NCBI RefSeq assembly: GCF_030369675.1
Contig: NZ_CP128477.1
Location: 3,676,501 to 3,740,500 of the forward strand
Direction: 5' to 3'
Source: Peteryoungia algae
GTDB lineage: Bacteria > Pseudomonadota > Alphaproteobacteria > Rhizobiales > Rhizobiaceae
DNA: 64,000 bases
The position numbers were made by a program, and so were the translations under genes. Numbering within the stretch: position 1 is the first letter of the stretch; every line of letters starts with the position of its first letter. The notes beneath the pieces were generated by a model that saw only the letters and a list, made by a program, of their open reading frames with translations, ran no database searches and was not told the origin of the DNA. Positions 38,175 through 46,223 of this stretch are shown here, piece after piece.

Positions 38175-39968
38175 TTATTTGGTCGTTGCGGGCTTTCGCC
38201 GGAACATTCGACCAATGTTCTTGAACAGTTCGATCTCGACGCCGTGGCGCTTCATGATCAAGCCCTGCTGCAGGATCGACAGCGTGTTGTTCCAGGCCCA
38301 GTAGATCACCAGACCTGCCGGGAAAGTGCCGAGCATGAAGGTGAAGATCACGGGCATCCAGTTGAACAGCATCGCCTGGGTCGGATCCGGCGGCGTCGGG
38401 TTCATCCGCATCTGCAGCCACATGGTCACGCCCATGATGATCGGCCAGACGCCGAGATGCAGGAAGGACGGCGCATCGAAGGGCAACAGGCCGAAGAGGT
38501 TGATGAAGGTCGTCGGATCGGGCGCCGAGAGATCCTGGATCCAGCCGAAGAACGGCGCATGACGCATTTCGATCGTGACGTAGATGACCTTGTAGAGGGC
38601 GAAGAAGACCGGGATCTGCAGGAGAACCGGCCAGCAGCCGGCAACCGGATTGATCTTCTCTTCCTTGTAGAGCGCCATCATCGCCTGCTGCAGGCCCATG
38701 CGGTCGTCGGCGAACTTGGTCTTCAGCTCTTCAAGCTTCGGCTGCACGCGCTTCATGTTGGCCATGGAGGCGTATTGCTTGCTGGCGAGCGGGAAGAACA
38801 GGAGCTTCACGACGATGGTGGTGAGCAGGATGGCCACGCCGAAATTGCCAACGAGATGGAAGAAGTAGTCCATCAGGTGGAACATCGGCTTGGTGATGAA
38901 ATAGAACCAGCCCCAGTCGATCATCAGGTCGAACTTCGGAATGCCCAGGCTTTCCTGATAGCTGTCAATGACCGGAACCTGCTTGGCGCCGGCGAAGAGA
39001 AGTGTCTTCACCGAGGTGCTCTGGCCGGCGGGAATGCTGACGGCGTCGTTCTTGTAGTCGGCCTGGAAACGGGCCTGGCCATCAGTGAAGTACGAGAAGC
39101 GCGATTCGTAAGGGAGCGTCTGCTGCGGGATGAGCGACGTTGCCCAGTACTTGTCGGTGATGCCGATCCAGCCGCCGGTCGCCTTGGCATTGGCGATCGC
39201 CTCTTCCTCGACATCCGTGTAGTCGTGTTCGGCGAGGCTGCCTTCGGTTCCAAGGACGCCGAGGAAACCTTCATGCAGGACGAAGATCGAGGGCGTTGCG
39301 GGCTTGTTATAGCGCGTGACACGGCCATAGGGCGCAAGGCTTGCGGCAGCCGTGCCATTGTTGACGATCTCGTCTTCGATGGTGAACATGTAATGTTCGT
39401 CGACGGTGATCTTGCGGGAGAAGGTCAGACCGGCTTCGTTCGTGAAAGTCAGCGTGACAGGCGTCGTCTCGGTAAGCTTGGAGCCGTCCGCTGCGGTCCA
39501 GACGGTGTTCGGACCCGGAACGGACCCGGCATTTTCCCCGGCGATGAAGCCGAGTTCGGCAAAATAGGCGTCGCGGGTTTCAGCCGGATTGAACAGGGTG
39601 ACGATCGGGCTCGCCGGATCCACGGTCTCGCGATATTGGCGCAGCTTCAGATCGTCGAGGCGGCCGCCGGTCAGGTTGATCGAACCAACCAGGTCCTGCG
39701 TCTCGATCGCAACACGCGCCGTCTTTGCGACGGCTGCTTCGCGGCTGGCTTCCGCAGTGGCGACACCACCGGCCGGAAGGCTGCCATCGACGGTCGCGGC
39801 CGGTGTGGTGACCTGCTGCTCGGTCTGAGCCTGCTGCTGTTCGATCTGGGCTTCCTGGACCTTGCGCTGGGCTTCGATCCGCGGGTTCATGTAGAAGAAC
39901 TGCCAGGCGAGGACGATCACCACCGATAAGGCAATCGCGATGAAATAGTTGCGGTTGTTCTGCATCAC
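38175..39968 (-). CDS. yidC: membrane protein insertase YidC
   Basis: A 597-residue inner-membrane insertase. It has an N-terminal TM helix (about residues 7-25), a large periplasmic P1 domain (about 60-360) and a C-terminal core of five TM helices (about 370-575), with a basic tail (RRKPATTK). The start overlaps the rnpA stop by 4 bases. This rpmH-rnpA-yidC order is nearly universal. Confidence 0.97.
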   Translation of the reverse strand: MMQNNRNYFIAIALSVVIVLAWQFFYMNPRIEAQRKVQEAQIEQQQAQTEQQVTTPAATVDGSLPAGGVATAEASREAAVAKTARVAIETQDLVGSINLTGGRLDDLKLRQYRETVDPASPIVTLFNPAETRDAYFAELGFIAGENAGSVPGPNTVWTAADGSKLTETTPVTLTFTNEAGLTFSRKITVDEHYMFTIEDEIVNNGTAAASLAPYGRVTRYNKPATPSIFVLHEGFLGVLGTEGSLAEHDYTDVEEEAIANAKATGGWIGITDKYWATSLIPQQTLPYESRFSYFTDGQARFQADYKNDAVSIPAGQSTSVKTLLFAGAKQVPVIDSYQESLGIPKFDLMIDWGWFYFITKPMFHLMDYFFHLVGNFGVAILLTTIVVKLLFFPLASKQYASMANMKRVQPKLEELKTKFADDRMGLQQAMMALYKEEKINPVAGCWPVLLQIPVFFALYKVIYVTIEMRHAPFFGWIQDLSAPDPTTFINLFGLLPFDAPSFLHLGVWPIIMGVTMWLQMRMNPTPPDPTQAMLFNWMPVIFTFMLGTFPAGLVIYWAWNNTLSILQQGLIMKRHGVEIELFKNIGRMFRRKPATTK

Positions 39969-40354
39969 TCTTTCCTGGGAGCGGTCTTGTCGGACCGGCT
40001 TTTGTTCGACGGGCGGTTTTCGATGCGGTGGACCAATTGCCGGGACAATTGATCAAAGGGAATACCCAGCACCTCGCGCCGGGCGACAATGACATAGTCG
40101 TGTCCCGGCTGCATTGCAAACGCCGCATTCAGTCGCACGGCTTCCTTCAACCTGCGCCGCATGCGGTTTCGCTCTACTGCATTGCCGTGTTTCTTGGTGA
40201 CGGTGAAGCCCACACGGGGCGGCGCGTCGTCCTTGCGGTCGAGCACTTCGAGAAGGAAGATGCGACCCTTGCGCGCTTCGCCGTGTCTCACGGCGAGAAA
40301 CTGGGGCCGGCTTTTCAGCCGGCCGACAGGATTTTTGGAGTCCGTGGACGTCAT
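39965..40354 (-). CDS. rnpA: ribonuclease P protein component RnpA
   Basis: A 129-residue basic protein that works with the RNase P RNA in tRNA 5' maturation. The RNR signature is [14 protein letters not shown] (about residues 59-72) and the N-terminal [11 protein letters not shown] is conserved. It lies 32 bases after rpmH and overlaps yidC. Confidence 0.96.
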   Translation of the reverse strand: MTSTDSKNPVGRLKSRPQFLAVRHGEARKGRIFLLEVLDRKDDAPPRVGFTVTKKHGNAVERNRMRRRLKEAVRLNAAFAMQPGHDYVIVARREVLGIPFDQLSRQLVHRIENRPSNKSRSDKTAPRKE

Positions 40355-40386
40355 GGGCCCGTCATCTCGTCGGGCTCATCTGGCCG

Positions 40387-40524
40387 TTAGGCCGAAAGCT
40401 TGGCGCGACCGCGACCGCGGCGAGCGTTCAAGACCAGGCGGCCGCCCTTGGTGGCCATACGCGCACGGAAGCCGTGGCGGCGCTTGCGAACAAGCTTGGA
40501 AGGTTGGAAAGTACGCTTCGACAT
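40387..40524 (-). CDS. rpmH: 50S ribosomal protein L34
   Basis: A 45-residue, strongly basic protein: [20 protein letters not shown]..., ending KLSA. It is the first gene of the rpmH-rnpA-yidC unit. Being this short it is easily missed, but sequence and position are unambiguous. Confidence 0.97.
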   Translation of the reverse strand: MSKRTFQPSKLVRKRRHGFRARMATKGGRLVLNARRGRGRAKLSA

Positions 40525-40747
40525 TTATTTAATACCGCGGTGTGCGGCCCTTCTTGGATGTGCAAATTGCAACAGCGTTTTAGTTCTTCGCACGGGTACG
40601 CGCCGCCGGGCGCATGTTTCCGAACGTGCGCGGCTTATAGTGTCAGGGGGCCTAGGAGTCAATCAGCCGGGCAAGAACCGTCTCCAGTCTTGCGAATTCG
40701 TGATATATGGCGGCTTTGCCGACGTCCGTCATGCAATCTCTCTCCTT

Positions 40748-40769
40748 AACATGAACGAAGTTTCATGTT
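40748..40769. promoter_or_regulatory. inverted repeat upstream of the histidine kinase
   Basis: Arms AACATGAA and TTCATGTT with a 6-base spacer. Together with the palindrome CACATG-G-CATGTG at 40783-40795 it makes a pair of symmetric sites about 150-200 bases before the kinase start. Candidate regulator-binding sites; the regulator is unknown. Confidence 0.35.
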
Positions 40770-40890
40770 TCTTCGCGACTTACACATGGCATGTGCGATC
40801 GCGCTGCATTAGTCTTGTGACGCTGCCTTGATGTTTGTGAAGCTCGGGCAGTGGACAGGGCGATAGGAACCAGGGCTGATGTTCGACCGG

Positions 40891-40920
40891 CAGGACAGTG
40901 ATCTGCAGGACAGTGATCTG
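40891..40920. repeat. perfect tandem duplication of a 15-bp unit
   Basis: The unit CAGGACAGTGATCTG occurs twice back to back and is followed by a partial third copy (CAGG). It lies 27 bases before the chosen kinase start, just ahead of the ribosome-binding site. Confidence 0.9.
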
Positions 40921-40947
40921 CAGGCAGACCTCTCCGGAGGTTACGCC

Positions 40948-42381
40948 ATGCCGTCCCGCATCCGCGGTTTGTCGGGCAAGCTGCTCTGGCTGACGATCGC
41001 CTTTGTCATGCTGGCCGAAATTCTCATCTTTGCGCCTTCTGTGGCGACCATGCGCCAGCGCTGGCTGCAGGACCGTCTCAACACGGCGGCGGCCGCAAGC
41101 GTCGTGATCGACGGCCTGCAACCGCTGGAATTGCCCCGTGGCGTGCAGGACCTTACTCTTGCGACGACAGGGACCAAGGCGATCGTTCTGCGTAAGGACG
41201 GCACGTCTCAGTTGCTCGCTGTCACGGAGATGCCGAGCGAAGTGGATGCCGCCTTCGATCTCGCTGACTATTCCGAATTCGGCTCCATCCGCGATGCCCT
41301 CTACACGCTTTTCTTCGGCGGCGATCGGCTGCTCCGGGTTTATGGCCCGATTGCCGAGACGAGCGAAGTGACCGTCGAAATCGTCATCGACGAGGCGCCG
41401 CTGCGCAAGGCTATGCTGGGTTATGCGCGCAACATCCTCGTCGTATCCCTGATCATTTCGGTCATCACGGCCTTCCTGATGTTCCTCGCCATCAACCGGG
41501 TGATGATCATGCCGGTCCGACGGCTCGCCCGCAGCATGCAATTCTTCGCGGAAGCCCCCGAGGATCCGACCCGTGTGCTGCCGACGCCCGAAGGCAAGGA
41601 TGAGATTGCCGTTGCGGGGCGCCATCTGTCGCGCATGCAGGTCCAGTTGCAGAAGACGCTGCGCCAGCAGAAGACGCTCGCCGACCTCGGTCTCGCAGTC
41701 TCGAAGATCAATCATGACATGCGCAACATTCTGGCTTCGGCCCAGCTGATGTCCGACCGGCTGGTGGATGTGGACGATCCGCTGGTGAAGAGCTTTGCAC
41801 CGAAGTTGTTGCGGACCATTGACCGTGCTGTCGGGTATACGAGCGAAGTTCTGTCCTATGGGCAGACATCGGAGGCCGCGCCGCGCCGGCGGCGATTTCT
41901 CCTGGCGGAGCTCTGCCAGGAAGTGCGCGACCTCCTGCATCTAAGTCCGGAAACCGGCATTGAATTTGTCGACAGCGTCGGCACGGATATCGAAGTGGAC
42001 GCCGACAGCGAGCAATTGTTCCGCGTGGTTCACAACATCTGCCGCAATGCGGTTCAGGCCCTGGCCGGCTTCTCGACCGACGATCCCGATCATGTCCGGC
42101 GCATCACCATCTCGGCGCAGCGCACCGGCTCTGTCGTCGGCATCGTCATCGACGACACGGGGCCAGGCATGCCGCGCAAGGCCCGCGAAAACCTGTTTGC
42201 CGCCTTCCGCGGCTCTGCCCGCTCCGGCGGCACGGGGCTCGGCCTCGCCATTGCCCGCGAACTCGTGATCGCCCATGGCGGCACCATCGCGCTGGTCGAA
42301 AAACCCGGCCCGGGCACTATGTTCCGGGTCGAGATCCCTGACAGGCCAGTGGCTCTCGACGATTGGCGCGCCCGCGCCTGA
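40948..42381 (+). CDS. sensor histidine kinase (orphan)
   Basis: A 477-residue membrane kinase. TM1 is at about residues 11-30, a periplasmic domain runs to about 160, TM2 covers about 163-183, and a HAMP follows. The phospho-acceptor is H256 in KINHDMRN and the ATPase boxes are NICRNAVQAL, DDTGPGMP and GGTGLGLA. ATG 40948 has CCGGAGG seven bases upstream; the frame is open back to 40879 but that part is the tandem repeat. No response regulator is adjacent, so its partner is encoded elsewhere. Confidence 0.9.
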   Translation: MPSRIRGLSGKLLWLTIAFVMLAEILIFAPSVATMRQRWLQDRLNTAAAASVVIDGLQPLELPRGVQDLTLATTGTKAIVLRKDGTSQLLAVTEMPSEVDAAFDLADYSEFGSIRDALYTLFFGGDRLLRVYGPIAETSEVTVEIVIDEAPLRKAMLGYARNILVVSLIISVITAFLMFLAINRVMIMPVRRLARSMQFFAEAPEDPTRVLPTPEGKDEIAVAGRHLSRMQVQLQKTLRQQKTLADLGLAVSKINHDMRNILASAQLMSDRLVDVDDPLVKSFAPKLLRTIDRAVGYTSEVLSYGQTSEAAPRRRRFLLAELCQEVRDLLHLSPETGIEFVDSVGTDIEVDADSEQLFRVVHNICRNAVQALAGFSTDDPDHVRRITISAQRTGSVVGIVIDDTGPGMPRKARENLFAAFRGSARSGGTGLGLAIARELVIAHGGTIALVEKPGPGTMFRVEIPDRPVALDDWRARA

Positions 42382-42496
42382 GCGAAGCCTGGCCGGGACG
42401 TGACAGGAAAAAGACTCTTTTTCGAAATGGACGCTTGCATTCCGGATCGTCCCGTTTTAGAGGATCGCCACACGCCGACGAACAGTCGGTTGGCAC

Positions 42497-42573
42497 GCAC
42501 CCGTAGCTCAGCTGGATAGAGCACCAGACTACGAATCTGGGGGTCAGGAGTTCGAATCTCTTCGGGTGCGCCA
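42497..42573 (+). tRNA. tRNA-Arg (anticodon ACG)
   Basis: A 77-base cloverleaf. Acceptor GCACCCG pairs with CGGGTGC, then a G discriminator and an encoded CCA. The anticodon stem CCAGA / TCTGG holds the loop CTACGAA with ACG at 42531-42533. The T arm contains TTCGAAT. A34 is normally deaminated to inosine so that CGU, CGC and CGA are read. Confidence 0.97.
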
Positions 42574-42705
42574 TTCTTTCTCTGATTATATTATTGCACC
42601 AACCTGACACTGTACGTGTCCTGGCTGCATCTATGCAGACAGCGGCGCTTGCCCGTAGTGGCGGGCTCGCTGGGTGAGACTGCACAGTCCAGGGAGATGC
42701 GGTTC

Positions 42706-43509
42706 TCAGTTCCGCAACGGCTTCTGTGCGAGCACATATAGAAAATGCAGGCTGCTGGGCCACTGATGCCCAAGGACGCTTCCGTCCCTGTCCATGAGTA
42801 GCGGATCGCTTGCAAAGCCCGCCTGTGCGAGTTGATCCAGAAGATGTCGGCGCGTGGTCGCATGCACCATGATGCCGAAATCATGCGCGCCATGCATCAG
42901 GATCGCATGGTCCTCTGCGCGCAGCTCGAGCGTTCGATGCTTCCTGAGGCGAATGGCCTTGAGGATGCCACCCTCGACATAGCGATAGAGCCTGAACCCC
43001 AGCCGTAGCGGATCCATAGTCCATGCCACCCGCCTGTAGTCGGGCAGGGCCTCGAATCCCTGCCAGTCCTTGTGAAAGGTCGAGAAGACGAAGTGCCCGC
43101 CGGGGGAAAGCACCCGGGAGACTTCTTCCAGCACCCGCACTCGACCAGCCGGATCGACCGAATCGATGCCGTTGAAGCTGAAGACGACCAGATCGAACGA
43201 TGCGTCGGCAAAGGCGCTTAGATCGCGCGCATCCATATGCTCGAACCGCAATGCCGGGTGGTTGGCCCTTGCCCGCTCCACCATGGGCGCCGTGTAGTCG
43301 ATGCCGATATAGTCCCGACCGTTCGCGAGCAGGCCTGCGGTCCGGCCGCCACCGACCCCGATATCGAGAACGCGCCTGCCGACCTGTGCCGTCCCAAGGT
43401 CGAATGCTGTTCGCTCCCCTTCGTCGAGGAAGCCTTCGCTGCGACTGTATTCGCGGATCGACCAGGCGTTTTCCCAGGTCTTGCGATTGATCGTCTCCAT
43501 CCGGTGCAT
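42706..43509 (-). CDS. class I SAM-dependent methyltransferase
   Basis: A 267-residue protein with a Rossmann methyltransferase domain at about residues 35-160: motif I VLDIGVGGGRT, the acidic IGIDYT strand end, and FDLVVFSFNGID as motif IV. The C-terminal 100 residues vary. ATG 43509 has CTGGAG six bases upstream; METINRK (43500) is an alternative. The substrate is unknown. It is transcribed toward the tRNA gene; a TTAA-N7-TTAA site lies 64 bases upstream. Confidence 0.85.
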   Translation of the reverse strand: MHRMETINRKTWENAWSIREYSRSEGFLDEGERTAFDLGTAQVGRRVLDIGVGGGRTAGLLANGRDYIGIDYTAPMVERARANHPALRFEHMDARDLSAFADASFDLVVFSFNGIDSVDPAGRVRVLEEVSRVLSPGGHFVFSTFHKDWQGFEALPDYRRVAWTMDPLRLGFRLYRYVEGGILKAIRLRKHRTLELRAEDHAILMHGAHDFGIMVHATTRRHLLDQLAQAGFASDPLLMDRDGSVLGHQWPSSLHFLYVLAQKPLRN

Positions 43510-43572
43510 GGCGGTCTCCAGTCTAGATCTGGACGAAAGCTAACACTTATGGCGGTCCGCTTCGGGAGAGAG

Positions 43573-43587
43573 TTAATAAAGGGTTAA
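43573..43587. promoter_or_regulatory. CtrA-type box TTAA-N7-TTAA
   Basis: TTAA at 43573-43576 and 43584-43587 with exactly 7 bases (TAAAGGG) between, 64 bases before the methyltransferase start on the minus strand. This is the consensus spacing of the alphaproteobacterial cell-cycle regulator CtrA. Chance matches occur, so this is a candidate only. Confidence 0.4.
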
Positions 43588-43737
43588 TTTCAGGATCGGG
43601 CTTCAGTGATGCGTTAAGCAAAAGAAGACCAGACGGCGCTCCCTCTCGACTCCCCATTGGCCCTCCGCCCCCTTGATTGTCTGTCGAACTGTTCAACAAA
43701 AGCACTTGGATGTGACACAGTGCTGATTTACAGGATG

Positions 43738-43751
43738 CTGCAACGTTGCAG
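43738..43751. promoter_or_regulatory. 14-bp perfect palindrome upstream of the proline-racemase-family gene
   Basis: CTGCAACGTTGCAG, fully symmetric, about 108 bases before the start at 43859. The CG-centred form resembles LacI/GalR-type operators. Candidate operator for a hydroxyproline-responsive or other regulator. Confidence 0.45.
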
Positions 43752-43858
43752 ATCGAGAACCGTTAGGCGGCCTCTTGAGCTCTCAGGTGTCCTTGTGATC
43801 TTGAATGGCAACGCTCCGCTTCGGGGCGGTGAATTCGACCGAGTGTGGGATAGAAGAC

Positions 43859-44899
43859 ATGAGATGGAAGCGCACACTTCAACTGCTCGATGTGCATGCC
43901 GAGGGTGAAATCGGCAGGGTCGCCACCGGTGGCGTCCCGAAGATCCCGGGTGAGACCGTGGCGGATCAGTTGCTCTGGCTAAACACGGACCCGAAGGGTG
44001 AGGCGCTCCGGCGCATGCTCGTGCTGGAACCTCGCGGTGCGCCGATTGGCTCCGTCAACCTGCTGTTGCCGCCGAAGAACCCGGCGGCCGATGCGGCCTT
44101 CGTCATCCTACAGCCGGACCAGGCCCATGCGAGCTCGGGCTCCAATTCCATCTGCGTCACGACAGCACTTCTCGAAAGTGGCATGGTCGAGATGCAGGAG
44201 CCGGAGACGATCGTGATGCTGGAAACAGCGGCCGGACTCGTCAAGGCGACGGCCACCTGTCGCGACGGGCGCTGCGAGCGGGTGAAACTCACCATGGTCC
44301 CCTCCTTCGTCCACGACCTGGATGTTTCGCTCGAGACCGAGCAATGGGGTCGCATCACCTTCGACCTGAGCTATGGCGGCATTTTTTATGCGCTGGTCGA
44401 TGTCGATCAGGTGGGACTGACCATCGAAAAGGGCAATGCAAGGGCGCTGGTCGAAGCCGGCATGATCCTCAAGGAGGAAATCAACCGGAAGATCCCGGTG
44501 GTTCATCCCGAAATCCCGGCAATCTCGGGCGTGGCCTATGTGATGTTCCGCGATGTCGATCCCGATGGCGCGATCCGCACATGCACGACCATGTGGCCGG
44601 GACGTGTCGATCGTTCCCCCTGCGGCACAGGCAATTCAGCCAATCTCGCGACACTTCATGCGCGTGGCAAGGTCAAGGTCGGCGACGTGATGCTGTCCCG
44701 CTCGATCATCGGTTCAGAGTTCGAGGTCGGTCTCGCCGCCGTTTCGGAGGTCGCCGGACGCCCGGCCGTCATTCCGACGATCAGCGGCCGCGGTTTCACC
44801 TTCGGCCTGCATCAGGTGGCGCTGGACCCCTTCGACCCCTTCGAGCACGGTTTCGCCCTGACCGATGTCTGGGGCCCGTCGTCAGGTTCGATTGGTTGA
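43859..44899 (+). CDS. proline racemase superfamily protein (hydroxyproline epimerase type, Ser/Cys pair)
   Basis: A 346-residue enzyme of the PRS superfamily. The first acid/base position, normally Cys in MCGH, is S93 in SSGSNS; the second is C255 in DRSPCGTGNSA. The Ser/Cys pair differs from classical Cys/Cys racemases/epimerases and from Cys/Thr trans-3-hydroxyproline dehydratases; Ser/Cys members have been linked to 3- and 4-hydroxyproline epimerisation. ATG 43859 gives the family start MRWKRTLQLLDVHAEGE. No transporter or dehydratase is adjacent, so the substrate remains open. Confidence 0.85.
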   Translation: MRWKRTLQLLDVHAEGEIGRVATGGVPKIPGETVADQLLWLNTDPKGEALRRMLVLEPRGAPIGSVNLLLPPKNPAADAAFVILQPDQAHASSGSNSICVTTALLESGMVEMQEPETIVMLETAAGLVKATATCRDGRCERVKLTMVPSFVHDLDVSLETEQWGRITFDLSYGGIFYALVDVDQVGLTIEKGNARALVEAGMILKEEINRKIPVVHPEIPAISGVAYVMFRDVDPDGAIRTCTTMWPGRVDRSPCGTGNSANLATLHARGKVKVGDVMLSRSIIGSEFEVGLAAVSEVAGRPAVIPTISGRGFTFGLHQVALDPFDPFEHGFALTDVWGPSSGSIG

Positions 44900-44930
44900 C
44901 TGTCTCAACTTGGTTTCCGCGTTGTTCCAA

Positions 44931-44947
44931 ATTGAATGAAATTCAAT
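44931..44947. promoter_or_regulatory. inverted repeat upstream of the Crp/Fnr-type regulator
   Basis: ATTGAAT-GAA-ATTCAAT, 7-bp perfect arms, 110 bases before the regulator start. It contains TTGA and TCAA like an FNR box, but is one base longer than the FNR/FixK spacing. Possibly an autoregulatory site. Confidence 0.35.
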
Positions 44948-45056
44948 GATATCTGGTAGCCGAATTATAAGGGTCTTGTTTTTCGGCATCTTGCTATCGA
45001 TCGACGCGACCGAATAAGTAAGATTCATAGACATGAATGCGACAAGTAATCCGTAA

Positions 45057-45791
45057 ATGAAAGCTAACCCTTCGACAGGTTCTTCCGTGCCGCTCCCGGC
45101 AAACACGCTTCCGACACTGCGCGGATGCGCGATATTTGCTGGGTTGACCCCGGAGGAAGACCGCGAGTGGCTGGCTCGCTGCCATTCGCGCACCTTGAGT
45201 GCCGGCGAAAGTCTCGTCGATTTCGAAGACATGTCCAAGGATGTCTTTATCGTGCTGACCGGGGAGATCCGCGCCGTACTGCGGTTTTCGGTCGGCAAGG
45301 AAGCCATTCTCGGTAGCTTCAAGCGCGGCGACATCCTGGGCGAACAGTCCGCCATCGACGACATGGCCCGCTCGGCGAGCTTGATGGCCGTCAGCGACGC
45401 CACGGTGACCGTGATCCCCTGCATCGTCTTTCACGATATCCTGCAGCAGAGAGCCGACGTGGCGCTGGCACTGCTCCAGCTCCTGTCCAAGCGCATCCGC
45501 GCCATGAACGACCGCCTGTCGGAACTCTCCTTCCTGGACACAAAGCACCGGCTCTACAACACCCTGCTCAGGCTTTCGCGCGTGCGCAACGACGGTGGCC
45601 GCGAACGCATCATTTCACCGCCGCTCGTGCATGCGGAACTGGCGGAGCATATCGGCGCAAGCCGTGAAACGGTATCGCGCGAAATGTCGAGGCTGGCGCG
45701 CGAGCAGCTGGTGGAGCGCACCAGCCGCGCCATTGTTCTCAAGAACCCTGTCGAGTTGTCCCGGCGTATCTCCCGCGCCCTCGAAGGGTAG
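45057..45791 (+). CDS. Crp/Fnr-family transcriptional regulator
   Basis: A 244-residue protein with a cyclic-nucleotide-binding-fold domain (about residues 20-145, SAGESLVDFEDMSKDVFIVLTGEIRAV) and a C-terminal winged helix with recognition helix GASRETVSREMSRLA (about 201-215). The four-cysteine cluster of FNR is absent, and the cAMP-pocket RS (about 104-105, ARSAS) is only partly like CRP. The effector is therefore unknown. It follows the racemase gene with 157 bases between and could regulate it. Confidence 0.88.
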   Translation: MKANPSTGSSVPLPANTLPTLRGCAIFAGLTPEEDREWLARCHSRTLSAGESLVDFEDMSKDVFIVLTGEIRAVLRFSVGKEAILGSFKRGDILGEQSAIDDMARSASLMAVSDATVTVIPCIVFHDILQQRADVALALLQLLSKRIRAMNDRLSELSFLDTKHRLYNTLLRLSRVRNDGGRERIISPPLVHAELAEHIGASRETVSREMSRLAREQLVERTSRAIVLKNPVELSRRISRALEG

Positions 45792-45794
45792 AGC

Positions 45795-46223
45795 TTACGG
45801 GTAGATCACGCCCTTGCGCAGGATGACATTGGCGTAGAGGCGCGGCTCTCCGGTCTGTACGACCGTATGGGCGGCCTTCACCCGGTTGTAGAAATCAGCG
45901 CCGATCAGGTTCGTGACGGGTACTGACGGCTCATGGCTTGCGCAGCAATCGATGATTTCCCGATGGACGGGGTCAACCTGGTCCGGCTTGCCGCCCACGA
46001 CGGAGCGGAAGATCGCTTCCGGTACAAAGTCGTCGATTGGCATCACGCTCAGGATCGCATTCAGCACGGGAACGAGCGCATGGCCATCAAGCCGCACGAG
46101 CCGTCTGGCGTGCTCCAGCGCCGGATAGTTGCCGTCGACGATGGCGATTTCGTCGCCGTGGCCCATGGCGCGCAGAGTGGCGAGAAGCTCGGGGCTCAGG
46201 AGGGGATCAATTCCCTTCAGCAT
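45795..46223 (-). CDS. RbsD/FucU-family sugar mutarotase
   Basis: A 142-residue protein. Family hallmarks are MLKGIDPLLSPELLATLRAMGHGDEIAIVDGNYP at the start (the H22/D30 region) and the C-terminal RLYANVILRKGV. It looks closer to FucU (L-fucose mutarotase) than to RbsD (ribose pyranase). These enzymes speed anomer or ring-form conversion before phosphorylation. Its start overlaps the ROK regulator stop by 17 bases, which ties it to the frc sugar locus. Confidence 0.88.
   Translation of the reverse strand: MLKGIDPLLSPELLATLRAMGHGDEIAIVDGNYPALEHARRLVRLDGHALVPVLNAILSVMPIDDFVPEAIFRSVVGGKPDQVDPVHREIIDCCASHEPSVPVTNLIGADFYNRVKAAHTVVQTGEPRLYANVILRKGVIYP

Larger units (their letters stand above)
40525..40947. 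other. 423-base intergenic region between rpmH and the orphan histidine kinase
   Basis: Divergent promoter region without a convincing gene. It holds an inverted repeat at 40748-40769, a 13-bp palindrome at 40783-40795 and a tandem 15-bp repeat at 40891-40920. I saw no DnaA-box cluster, so an origin next to rpmH is not supported. Confidence 0.6.
43510..43858. other. 349-base divergent promoter region
   Basis: It lies between the methyltransferase (minus) and the proline-racemase-family gene (plus). It holds a CtrA-type site at 43573-43587 and a 14-bp palindrome at 43738-43751. I see no RNA gene or further coding frame. Confidence 0.6.

Noticed and set aside
38244..39929. 561-codon open frame antisense to yidC
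   Set aside because: Composition (H, E, D, R-rich) and complete overlap with yidC show it is not a gene.
40525..40947. Replication origin beside rpmH
   Set aside because: dnaA and dnaN are absent and no cluster of DnaA boxes was seen; rhizobial origins usually lie near hemE.
42497..45791. Genomic island integrated at tRNA-Arg
   Set aside because: No integrase gene, no repeated tRNA 3' end and no compositional break was seen downstream.
45057..45791. Oxygen-sensing FNR/FixK identity for the Crp-type regulator
   Set aside because: The N-terminal cysteine cluster is missing and the upstream repeat does not have FNR spacing, so only the family level is supported.
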